Shown one piece after another: positions 16,511 to 24,629 of a DNA stretch of 64,000 bases (position 1 is the first letter of the stretch; the number at the start of each line of letters is the position of its first letter). The stretch is from contig CAZFDT010000005.1 of the NCBI GenBank assembly GCA_964518335.1, positions 62,001 to 126,000 on the forward strand, written 5' to 3'. This stretch comes from CAZFDT01 sp964518335. Lineage in GTDB: Bacteria; Planctomycetota; Phycisphaerae; Phycisphaerales; Phycisphaeraceae. The notes under the pieces were generated by a model that was not told the origin of the DNA, ran no database searches, and saw nothing but the letters and a program-made list of their open reading frames with translations. Position numbers and translations under genes: made by a program.

Positions 16511-17433
16511 GATTTGAGGGGGGATACCAAGTCCGCCACCGACCGCTGCTCGTAGTAGGCCAGCAATTCGGCTACCGCAGGCTGGGCCAACAGGGATTCC
16601 CGCTCCGACGGACTCAATCGTCGCATCGGCGAAGGTGTGAAGCGCCCGGGAATGCCCCGTGCGTTCAGGATCGCTTCAAAGGCAACATAGGGCTTGAAGT
16701 CAAACAAGCAACGCAGGACGGCATTGAGCTTCTTCTGCCAGTTCGCCGCCAGGGTCCAGTCGCCTTGCTCGGCGGCCTTCACCAGTGCCTTTGTCCAATG
16801 GGGTGCCAAGGCGAACACACCGTCGAGGTGCTCCCGAACTCCGCCACGGATCAGTATGTCCAGCAGGGCGGGCTGAGCCACGACGATTCGGCTTTTGGCG
16901 GGCGTGGTATCGAGCAGTTCCCGTGTCCAATCAAAGCGATCGGAACACTTGATGCCCGCCACGTTCGGGTGTTCCAAGACAGTTCGTACCGTCTCCATCG
17001 CGAGTTTGCAGCCGGTCAGACCAGGCAGATCGTATAGGAACACCGGCACTGGCGAGCGATCGGCCAGCAGGTGGAAGTAGTCAATCAACTCCTGCTGGCT
17101 GAACCGAACCAGGTAAGGGGATAGCACAACGACGCCGTCGATCGGAAACTGCGTGACCCGCTTGATGCGGTCCAGTGTTCGCGCCGCACACGTATCGCCC
17201 ACGCCGATCAACACTTCCATGTGCCCACCGGCAATTCTCGCACTGTGCTCAACCAAGGACAGATAGGTACTGTCGCGCAGCAGTTGCATCAGGCCCATCG
17301 TGCCCGCCACCAGAATGCCGTCGATTCCTGCATCCTGTTGGTCCAGCAGGTGGGCTTCTAGTCCCTCCACATGCAGATGCTCATGCTCGTCGAGAGGAGT
17401 GCCCACGGCGGAAATGAGGCGGGGTAACGGCAT
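16486..17433 (-). CDS. DapA/NanA-fold aldolase (dihydrodipicolinate synthase/N-acetylneuraminate lyase family)
   Basis: The 315-residue protein starts at ATG 17433 behind AGGAG; the frame to 17511 would include the promoter. It is a TIM-barrel class I aldolase: FLYDLPG supplies the conserved Tyr and AGIKCSD the Schiff-base Lys. The substrate loop that normally reads GT.GE..LT is changed to GTMGLMQLL, lacking the Glu, so substrate specificity may differ from both DapA and NanA. With the mutarotase and symporter it forms a sialic-acid-like uptake and cleavage set. It is the first gene of the long minus-strand operon. Overlaps the NanM start by 25 bases. Confidence 0.72.
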   Translation of the reverse strand: MPLPRLISAVGTPLDEHEHLHVEGLEAHLLDQQDAGIDGILVAGTMGLMQLLRDSTYLSLVEHSARIAGGHMEVLIGVGDTCAARTLDRIKRVTQFPIDGVVVLSPYLVRFSQQELIDYFHLLADRSPVPVFLYDLPGLTGCKLAMETVRTVLEHPNVAGIKCSDRFDWTRELLDTTPAKSRIVVAQPALLDILIRGGVREHLDGVFALAPHWTKALVKAAEQGDWTLAANWQKKLNAVLRCLFDFKPYVAFEAILNARGIPGRFTPSPMRRLSPSERESLLAQPAVAELLAYYEQRSVADLVSPLKSCPQPVER

Positions 17434-17476
17434 GAAGATTCTCCTGGGAGGGGACAGCTTGGGCCAACTCGAGCAG

Positions 17477-17505
17477 ATTATGGTGGAAATCAACAAACTT
17501 GTCAA
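17477..17505 (-). promoter_or_regulatory. Sigma70-type promoter of the aldolase/NanM/symporter operon
   Basis: On the minus strand TTGACA (17505-17500) and CATAAT (17482-17477) are 17 bases apart. Transcription would start near 17470, leaving a leader of roughly 37 bases with AGGAG before the ATG at 17433. The region 17434-17590 is AT-rich and divergent with the gene at 17591, which has a TACAAT at 17527-17532 but no good -35. Confidence 0.7.
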
Positions 17506-17507
17506 CA
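17499..17507. promoter_or_regulatory. TTGTCAACA element, copy 2
   Basis: Second exact copy of the 9-mer shared with 13828 and 27524. Its complement contains the -35 of the aldolase promoter, in the same geometry as copy 1. Followed on the plus strand by the AT-rich run ACAATAATAATATT. Confidence 0.5.
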
Positions 17508-17590
17508 ACAATAATAATATTTTGGCTACAATATGGCCCGGATGGTGTGTTCTTCTGTGTCGCGTTAGACATCAGCTCAATGGGACGTTC

Positions 17591-19783
17591 ATGAATAGAC
17601 TCACCACTGCCCTGATGTTTCTGATGGCTGTACCCCACCCCATATGGGCGGTCTCCGACGAGGATGTGGACACCGCCATCCGCCAGCTAAAAGCCACTCT
17701 ATACGCCAAGCAGGATGCGGCGACAGGAGGGTGGTTCGGCTATCACAAACATGCTCAAGAGAATGGCGCGGCGAACAAGAACGTCGGCGGCGACACCGCG
17801 ATGGTGCTGCTGGCCCTGATTGGCAGCGGCGAATCCCGGCAATTGCCGGCAATTGACCGGGGATTGCGGTACCTGCGCCAACTGGAGATGGGAGGCACAT
17901 ACGCCCTGAGCCTGCGTATGCACGTCTGGTCTGCGTTGCCGCAGGAATACCTGAGCTTGCTTGAGAGCGACGCCGAAATCATGCTCAACAGCGCCAACCC
18001 CACCACGAGCACCTTTCACTACACCCTTTATCCCGACGTTCCGACGACATTCGACCACAGTACGACCCAATACGGGATTCTCGGGCTGTGGCAGGCGGCC
18101 AAGCGAGGGGTGAAGGTTCCCGTCGGCTTCTGGAAAAAGGCCGAGAACCACTTTCTTGAGAGCCAGTTGCCCGATGGCGGCTGGTCCTATACGGGGACCA
18201 AATCGTCTGACACCATGACCTGTGCGGGCCTCACGGTGCTCTACATCGTGCTGCAGGAGGTCTATCGCGACAGCGATTCGCCACCCGAGAAGGTCATGGC
18301 CGCCATCGACCGGGGCCTGGCTCGCCTGGGCAAGGACTGGACGGTTCAGTGGAAATCGACCGCCAACGGCCCCCGCGCCCAGCGCGGCTACCACAAGTAC
18401 GGCATCGAACGCGTCGCGCTGGCGTCCGGCATCAAGTTCTTCGGCGATAACGGTCATGCTCACGATTGGTACGAGGAGATTGCCGAAGACATCATCAAAA
18501 ACCCCGCAGGCAATCAGATCGACGCCGGGTTTCATCTCATGTTCCTGTCCCGGGGTCGTGTCCCGGTTTGGGCGACCAAGCTACAAATCCCCAATCATGC
18601 TTGGAACCGGCGCCCCAACGACCTCTGGTTTGCCACGCGATTTCTCTCCGACCTGCGGGAACAGGAGATCAACTGGCAGACCGTATCGATCGAGGCTGAA
18701 CCCTCCGCATGGATCCATGCTCCGTTGGCCTATATCGCCACCAATCAGCCGTTGCAGCTCAGCGAGCGCCACAAGATCCATCTGAAACGCTTCGTCGAAC
18801 TCGGCGGCACGATCCTGCTGAGCCCCGACAACAATCACGCCGGATTCAAGGAGTCGGCAGCCAAGCTGGCGCGCGAGCTTTTCCCGCAGTACCCGCTCAA
18901 GCCGCTCCCGCGCGATCACGCCCTTTTCAACGCCTTATATCGCATCGAGCGTCCGCCAGGCTTCCATCATGTCAGTAACGACGCCCGCGACCTGATCCTT
19001 GTCTCCGACATCGACCTCGGCCGGCTTTGGCAGATGGACACCAGATATGAGACCAACGAGACATGGAAGCTCACCGCCAATCTCTACTGCCTCGTCAGTG
19101 ACCGCGGCCTGCTGACCAACCGGCTGGACGTGGTGATCCCGTCGCCTGCCAAAGTCGGGAACTCCGCCAAAGTCGCCCGCTCGCTTTACGACGGCAACGC
19201 CGTCCCCGAACCGGGCACATGGGCCGCGATGTCCGCGGTGATGTCGCACCATGCCGGGATTGGAGTGGATACCGAGGACCTCCTGCTCGATCGGATCGGC
19301 CAGACCCAGGCCCCGCTGGTGCATCTGACCGGTGTGGACGCCGTGACACTCACGCAAGACCAGGCCCGGGCGATCAGAAGTTACCTGGATCGCGGCGGCA
19401 CGATCCTGATTGAAACCGTCGGCGGCAATGGGCAGTTCGCGATCTCGATGAACACCCAGTTGCGCGACATTCTCAGCACGGTGGCCGTGCCCCTTTCCAC
19501 GTCGCATCCGCTGATCACCGGCGAGGGCTTGACGAAGGGCCGCAATGCCTCCCAGGTCGCCTATCGCCGGCGTGCGATCCTTAACGCTTCACTGAAAAAC
19601 CACGCCCGCCTGGCTGCGTTCATGATCGAGGGACGCCCCGCCGTCATCCTCTCTCACGAGGACCTTTCGCTGGGCGCGCTCAAGGCCCGGCAGTTTGGCA
19701 TCAGCGGCTATCAATCCGAATCGGCCCGCGACCTGCTGACCAACATCGTGCTCTGGTCCCGTACGCAGACATTACGCCCATAG
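17591..19783 (+). CDS. Secreted prenyltransferase-repeat/DUF4159 protein
   Basis: ATG 17591 (MNRLTTALMFLM) starts a 730-residue protein with a signal peptide ending about residue 20 (IWA); the longer frame to 17300 is antisense to the aldolase. The first half (about 25-330) has alpha-toroid repeats of the squalene-cyclase type (GGWFGYHKH, TQYGILGLWQAA, LPDGGWSYTGT). The second half (about 380-730) is DUF4159-like: WIHAPLAYIATNQ, then FVELGGTILLSPDN, repeated later as YLDRGGTILIETVGG. This two-domain protein is common in planctomycetes and its biochemistry is unknown; it is not a true terpene cyclase since no DxDD motif is seen. Its last 12 bases overlap the 3' end of the convergent aldo/keto reductase. 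Confidence 0.7.
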   Translation: MNRLTTALMFLMAVPHPIWAVSDEDVDTAIRQLKATLYAKQDAATGGWFGYHKHAQENGAANKNVGGDTAMVLLALIGSGESRQLPAIDRGLRYLRQLEMGGTYALSLRMHVWSALPQEYLSLLESDAEIMLNSANPTTSTFHYTLYPDVPTTFDHSTTQYGILGLWQAAKRGVKVPVGFWKKAENHFLESQLPDGGWSYTGTKSSDTMTCAGLTVLYIVLQEVYRDSDSPPEKVMAAIDRGLARLGKDWTVQWKSTANGPRAQRGYHKYGIERVALASGIKFFGDNGHAHDWYEEIAEDIIKNPAGNQIDAGFHLMFLSRGRVPVWATKLQIPNHAWNRRPNDLWFATRFLSDLREQEINWQTVSIEAEPSAWIHAPLAYIATNQPLQLSERHKIHLKRFVELGGTILLSPDNNHAGFKESAAKLARELFPQYPLKPLPRDHALFNALYRIERPPGFHHVSNDARDLILVSDIDLGRLWQMDTRYETNETWKLTANLYCLVSDRGLLTNRLDVVIPSPAKVGNSAKVARSLYDGNAVPEPGTWAAMSAVMSHHAGIGVDTEDLLLDRIGQTQAPLVHLTGVDAVTLTQDQARAIRSYLDRGGTILIETVGGNGQFAISMNTQLRDILSTVAVPLSTSHPLITGEGLTKGRNASQVAYRRRAILNASLKNHARLAAFMIEGRPAVILSHEDLSLGALKARQFGISGYQSESARDLLTNIVLWSRTQTLRP

Positions 19784-20665
19784 CCCGGCGAGTTCATCGA
19801 CGACGGCAACTGCAACGCGGCCGGCGTCGAACGCCTGGTCCACCTGCTCGGGACACCGGCCCCCGATGAGCACCGTGGCGATCGCTGTTTGTTGCAGCAC
19901 CCACGCCAGTGCGAGGCGCGTCATCGGTGCGCCGGTAGCTTGGCTTTGCTCGCGCAGCCGCTCCATGATCTTCCATTTCTCCTCGTGGAAATAGACCTGC
20001 TGATGCTCGGGATTGATGTCGAAGCGTGAGCCGGATGGGATCGCGCCGTCGCGCCGGTATTTGCCCGTGAGAAAGCCGGCGCCCAGCGGGCTGTAGGCGA
20101 TGACGGCGATGTCCTCCCGCCGGCACAGGGGCAGTGTCTGCCGTTCGATGTCGCGGTCCACGAGGTTGTAGCGGGGCTGAATCGCCCGCATCCGTGCCCA
20201 GCCGCGGCGGTCCTGCAGCGCCAGGGCGTGACGGAGCTGGTTGTGCGTGAAGTTGCTGCACCCGATGCGGCGGACTTTCCCGTCGCGCACCAGCGCGTCG
20301 AGGGCGTGAAGCGATTCTTCGAGGCGATCGTCGCCCGGATACACGTGCAGATAATACAGGTCGATCCGTTCGATCCCCAGATTGCGCAGGCTCGCCTCGG
20401 CGGTGGTGAGGATGCGGGCCTGGCTCAGCGGCGCGGTGACTTTCGTGGCAATCGTCACACGGTCGCGCACGCCGCGGTCGCGGACCCATCGGCCCAGCAC
20501 GCGCTCCGACTCGCCGTTGGCGTATGACTCGGCGGTGTCGAACATCGTGATGCCGCGTTCGAGCGCCCGATCGGCGACGGCGAAGGACGCGGCCTGGTCG
20601 ATCTCGCGGCCGAAGGTCGCGCAGCCCAATCCGATTCGGCCGGTCTGAATATCCGCCCGCGGCAC
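19772..20665 (-). CDS. Aldo/keto reductase
   Basis: The 297-residue TIM-barrel oxidoreductase starts at GTG 20665, directly abutting the preceding gene's stop. Catalytic tetrad positions are visible: FDTAESYANG (Asp, Tyr), TIATKVT (Lys) and YYLHVYPGD (His). IGCSNFTHNQL and the C-terminal NADPH-binding region (ALAWVLQQTAIATVLIGGRC) are typical of the family. It reduces a sugar or aldehyde carbonyl with NAD(P)H in the cytoplasm. It closes the minus-strand beta-helix/BNR operon, so a sugar-derived substrate is likely. Confidence 0.85.
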   Translation of the reverse strand: MPRADIQTGRIGLGCATFGREIDQAASFAVADRALERGITMFDTAESYANGESERVLGRWVRDRGVRDRVTIATKVTAPLSQARILTTAEASLRNLGIERIDLYYLHVYPGDDRLEESLHALDALVRDGKVRRIGCSNFTHNQLRHALALQDRRGWARMRAIQPRYNLVDRDIERQTLPLCRREDIAVIAYSPLGAGFLTGKYRRDGAIPSGSRFDINPEHQQVYFHEEKWKIMERLREQSQATGAPMTRLALAWVLQQTAIATVLIGGRCPEQVDQAFDAGRVAVAVVDELAGLWA

Positions 20666-21931
20666 CTATTTCCGTCCCACGGTGTTATTGGCGAAGAGGC
20701 CGACCTCATTGTTGGTCTCGCCGGTGAGGTCGGCCCGGTTGGAATGCACGACGTTGCCGATGACGACGGGATAGGGCGTCAGCTTGCCGACGTGGATGCC
20801 GTAGCGGGGGTTGCCGGTCGCGCGGTTGTTGATGACCAGCATGTGGGGGCCGGCCGGGCCGTGCAGGCAGATGCCGTCCTCGTACACCGAGTCGCGGCAG
20901 TCGTTGCCGACGAACCGCAGCCGTTCGCACACGAGCACGCAGATGTTCTTGTCGTAAGGGCTGGAGGCGCGGACGTTGGCCACCTCGCAGTCCCTGGCGC
21001 TGAGCAGCGTGATGTTGTGCAGATTGGCGTCGCGGACGCGGAGGTTCTCGACCTTGACCCATTCGCTATCCACGATGCTGATGCCGCAGTTGCCCACCTG
21101 GTCCTCGCACACCTTGTCCACGGCCAGCGCGGCGGTGGGGGGCTGGTTGGCCTTGTTGCCGTCAATTTCACCAAGACCGTCACCACCATGGATATAAACT
21201 CGCCGGGCGTTCTGCACGAGGATCGCCGAGTGGTATGTCGTGACGTAGGCCTTGTCCGACGCGGCGTAGCCGTCGAGCTTGATCGACTTGGCCCAGAAGG
21301 CGCCCAGCGGGGCGTGGACGGTCAGCGTATTGCCGTCGATGGCTGTGATCCGCACCGCTTCGCCGTTGTTCCGTCCGCCCTTGGCGGTTTTCTTTGGGTC
21401 ATACTTAATGACCGCGATCCACTGGCCCGGCCGAAAGCGGCCGGCGTCTTTCACGACCACGGCCGTGTCGCCGGACTTGACGTCGGCGGCGAGTTCGCTG
21501 GTCACGGCATCGGCCACTTTGAGCGTGCCCCGGATTTCCAGCTCCGTGTTGTCCTTGAGACGGATATCGCTGCCCAGCGTGTAGTGGCCGGGAAGGATCA
21601 CGACCTTGCCGCCCCCCGTGGGCAGGGAGTCGATGGCCCGCTGAATCTCGATGTCGTCATCGACGCCGTCGCAGACGCCCCCGGAAGATACAGGCGCGAC
21701 GGTGCGCGTCGCGGCGGCGTCATACGCCGGCCATTCCATGACGCGGCTGTGCTGATACCAGTTGGGCTGGGTGAATATCCTGCTCCACGGCTCGCGGTCC
21801 ACGTCCGAAGGCGAGATGCCAAAGTCCTTCACCAACTGCTCAATGATCGCCTCGCGCGGCGTCTGGGCGGAAGCGGACGCGAGCATCGCACAGGTCAGCA
21901 GAACGGCCATTGCATGATGACTTGAGTACAT
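20666..21931 (-). CDS. Secreted parallel beta-helix protein (pectate-lyase-like), paralogue of the gene at 24630
   Basis: The 421-residue protein has a signal peptide ending SASA. An N-terminal module (about 25-75) with REAIIEQLVKDFGISP and PWSRI...NWY..SRVM.WP is shared with the protein at 24630. A Pectate_lyase_3-type segment follows (DDDIEIQRAIDSLPTGGGK, VVILPGHYTLG), then a right-handed beta-helix (EWVKVENLRVRDANLHNITL, RLRFVGNDCRDSVYEDGICL). Such proteins bind or cleave polysaccharides outside the cell. No specific lyase family can be assigned and catalytic residues are not evident. It is preceded by a BNR protein gene (end at 21935) in the same direction. Confidence 0.75.
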   Translation of the reverse strand: MYSSHHAMAVLLTCAMLASASAQTPREAIIEQLVKDFGISPSDVDREPWSRIFTQPNWYQHSRVMEWPAYDAAATRTVAPVSSGGVCDGVDDDIEIQRAIDSLPTGGGKVVILPGHYTLGSDIRLKDNTELEIRGTLKVADAVTSELAADVKSGDTAVVVKDAGRFRPGQWIAVIKYDPKKTAKGGRNNGEAVRITAIDGNTLTVHAPLGAFWAKSIKLDGYAASDKAYVTTYHSAILVQNARRVYIHGGDGLGEIDGNKANQPPTAALAVDKVCEDQVGNCGISIVDSEWVKVENLRVRDANLHNITLLSARDCEVANVRASSPYDKNICVLVCERLRFVGNDCRDSVYEDGICLHGPAGPHMLVINNRATGNPRYGIHVGKLTPYPVVIGNVVHSNRADLTGETNNEVGLFANNTVGRK

Positions 21932-21934
21932 GTC

Positions 21935-24601
21935 TTATTCCTTCGCGTTCGTGGAAACAAAATCTTTCTCATACAGGACGTGGTCTAGCGGGCCGATGTT
22001 GAGCCACAGTTCGCCGGGGCGTCGCTCGAACATGAACGGGTAGGAGAGGCCGCGGGCGGGATAGGCGCTGGTGAGAGTCAGCGGCTTGCTCCAGGTCTTG
22101 CCGTCGTCTTCGGAGAACGCCAGGGACAACGCCATGCGGTGCAGATACCAGGGATAGCCCGGCGAAATGTAGGAGGTCATCCCCTCGGGGCACATGCTGT
22201 TCCAGACCATGGCGAGCCTGCCGCTGGTGAGGCGGACGACGGCGCAGGGAGAATTGCTCGCGTCGATGTTGCTCTTGCCCATGTGCTGGAACCATCGGGG
22301 CTGATCGCGGCTTTCGACCGGGTCGGCGTAGGCGTCCCAGAACAGGCCGAGCGTGGTGCGGACGAAGATGCGCAGGCGGCCGCTTTGCTCTTCGAGCATG
22401 ACCGGCTCCATCGCGCCGTCGTGGCTGCCCGAGCCGCCGACGTCGATGAAGTTGGTGGACTGCCATGTCTTGCCGTGGTCGGTCGAGTACCACGGCCTGA
22501 CGTGGCATCGGCCGTTGAACGACGTCTGGATGGGAACCCAGATCACGCCGTGGCGGTCGATGAGCATGTTGCGCAGCGCGCCGGTGACGGCGTTCTGGAA
22601 CTTGAAGAAGTCCTGCCACGTCTTGCCGCCGTCGAGGCTGCGCATCGCGTAGGGGTGGGCCTTGTCGCCGGAGAAGCAGGCGACGATCGTGCCGCCCCCG
22701 GAGGCGTCGGCAACGACCATGGGGTGCTCCGAGCCGACTTTGTTGACCATGCCTTCGGGGAAGATCGGATGGTCCTCCCACGTCTTGCCGTCGTCGCTGC
22801 TGACGCTGGCGAGTTGATCGCCCAGGTGCAGCAGCTTGCCGTCGGGCAGCGGCAGGATGTGGCCCCGCTTGCCGGCGCTCGGATTGGGCTTGACGCGCGG
22901 GTCGATCCACAGGCCCTGCGGATAGCGGCTGATATCCGTGGCGGGCGGCTGTTGGCCCTTGTCCACCAGCAGGCCCTTGTTGCCGCGGCGGTCCACGTGC
23001 TCGTACATGGCGTAGGGATAGGGATACGTTCCCGATCCGGACGAGTAATCGGCCACGATACTGCCGTCGTTGCGGGTGATGACCATCGGATGCGCGATCG
23101 GGGCGTCGGCCGCGCGGTTGGCGATCACGGACACCACCAGCAAGCTCATGTCGGCGAAGTCCGCTTCTCGAACCACCGCGCCGACCTGCCCCTGCCGGGC
23201 CATGATCCAAAGCTCGCCCGGCTGCCGCTCAAAGATCCAGGCGTCGGCAATCGCATCGCCCGCCTCGCTTCGCACCAACTCAGCGGGCTTGGTCCAACTC
23301 TTGCCGTCGTCGTTGGAGAACGCGATCGAGAGCGACTCCGACGCGAACGTGCTGCTGTGGACCAGCGCGAGCCGGCCGCTGGCCAGGCGCTTGAGGCTCG
23401 CGGGCGCGGCCTCGCCGGGAATATCCGACGGCGACAGCGTGCGGAACCACTCGCCCTGGCCCGGATGCGTTGTCGGCGAATGAAAGCCCAGGCTCGGATT
23501 GAACTCCGTCGGATACGCGGCGACGGCCTGCCAGAACCGACCCGCCGGCGTGCTGATGAGCATCCACATGCGGCCGTCGGCGAGCATCTCGATCGCCGGG
23601 TGCATCGCTCCCGCGTGTCGGCCGAAGTCGCCGCCCAGGTCGATGGCGTTGGACTCGTACCACGTCGCGCCCTGGTCCATCGAATAGATCGGCACGACGA
23701 TGGCCCAATCCGGGCGCCGAAGGCGGTCGGCGTCGCTGCCGATGATGCGCAGCGCGGAGAAAAGGTGGCCGTCGGGGTTCTCGGCGATCGCGGCGAGGCG
23801 AGCGTCCGTCTCCAGCGGGCCGGGGCCGTCCCGAACCGTGCGCGGACGCACCTTCAACATCGGATCGGGGATGACGACGGCATGGTCCTGCCACGTGTTG
23901 CCTTCGTCGAGGCTGCGAATCGAGTAAACCTTGTCCTCGCTCAGGCCCAGCGCGACGATGGTGCCGCGGCGGGTGCGGTACAGCGAGCGAACCGTGCTGA
24001 ACGCCGGGGCGGTATCGGGGAATATCCCGCGGCTCTGCCAGTCGGCGCCGTCGCGGCTGGTGTACGCACGGTTGCCTTCGATCAGGAGGATGCCGCCATC
24101 GGCCAGCGCGATCATCGGGCCGATCTTGCCGGTCGCCAGGGGCTTGACCTGCGGAGCGTGCTTCACCGCGCGGGCGGTCGAGCCGCCGCCCGCACCGGCG
24201 CGTGGAGCATCGGCTGCGAGCGGCGCGGCGGGGGCTTCGCCGGCGCCCTCGATCGCCTCATCGAGCACCGGCGCGACCTTGTTCACCGGGTTGAGCGTCA
24301 GGAGCCTGATGACCCGCTCCTTGCGATCGTTGACCGTGTACTCGATCGTCACGATGTCGTCGTGCTTGAGGTCGGCGAGCTTCTGCGCGTTGACCAGTTC
24401 GCTTCCGCTGCCGATCGCGTAGGTGATGACCTGCGGATTGGGATCGGGCGGGACATGCTGCTCGACCTCCACGCGATCGGCGGTCGCGCGAACGACCGTT
24501 CCCTCGGCGAACTCGGCGGCCGGCGTCTGGCCATGACAGACCAGCGCCGCGGTACCGATCCACATCGTCGCCCAAAGCAATCGCATCCTGTTCAGACCCA
24601 T
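21935..24601 (-). CDS. Double-length BNR/sialidase-fold secreted protein
   Basis: ATG 24601 (MGLNRMRLLW) gives 888 residues with a signal peptide to about residue 23 (VCHG). A pre-propeller region (30-120) of unknown type is followed by two consecutive six-blade propellers. At least eight Asp boxes are readable, for example SLDEGNTW, SMDQGATW, SNDDGKSW, SSDDGKTW, SLDGGKTW, STDHGKTW, SEDDGKTW. This is about twice the length of the three single-propeller paralogues in this cluster. The family includes exo-sialidases and other retaining glycosidases. I do not see the canonical FRIP segment, so sialidase activity is unproven. Confidence 0.75.
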   Translation of the reverse strand: MGLNRMRLLWATMWIGTAALVCHGQTPAAEFAEGTVVRATADRVEVEQHVPPDPNPQVITYAIGSGSELVNAQKLADLKHDDIVTIEYTVNDRKERVIRLLTLNPVNKVAPVLDEAIEGAGEAPAAPLAADAPRAGAGGGSTARAVKHAPQVKPLATGKIGPMIALADGGILLIEGNRAYTSRDGADWQSRGIFPDTAPAFSTVRSLYRTRRGTIVALGLSEDKVYSIRSLDEGNTWQDHAVVIPDPMLKVRPRTVRDGPGPLETDARLAAIAENPDGHLFSALRIIGSDADRLRRPDWAIVVPIYSMDQGATWYESNAIDLGGDFGRHAGAMHPAIEMLADGRMWMLISTPAGRFWQAVAAYPTEFNPSLGFHSPTTHPGQGEWFRTLSPSDIPGEAAPASLKRLASGRLALVHSSTFASESLSIAFSNDDGKSWTKPAELVRSEAGDAIADAWIFERQPGELWIMARQGQVGAVVREADFADMSLLVVSVIANRAADAPIAHPMVITRNDGSIVADYSSGSGTYPYPYAMYEHVDRRGNKGLLVDKGQQPPATDISRYPQGLWIDPRVKPNPSAGKRGHILPLPDGKLLHLGDQLASVSSDDGKTWEDHPIFPEGMVNKVGSEHPMVVADASGGGTIVACFSGDKAHPYAMRSLDGGKTWQDFFKFQNAVTGALRNMLIDRHGVIWVPIQTSFNGRCHVRPWYSTDHGKTWQSTNFIDVGGSGSHDGAMEPVMLEEQSGRLRIFVRTTLGLFWDAYADPVESRDQPRWFQHMGKSNIDASNSPCAVVRLTSGRLAMVWNSMCPEGMTSYISPGYPWYLHRMALSLAFSEDDGKTWSKPLTLTSAYPARGLSYPFMFERRPGELWLNIGPLDHVLYEKDFVSTNAKE

Positions 24602-24629
24602 GCTGCAATCTCCCAAAAAGGTACGGGCG

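Noticed and set aside
17527..17532. TACAAT as -10 for the prenyltransferase-repeat gene
   Set aside because: No acceptable -35 at 16-18 bases; TTGTCA lies 22 bases away, so it is not listed as a promoter.
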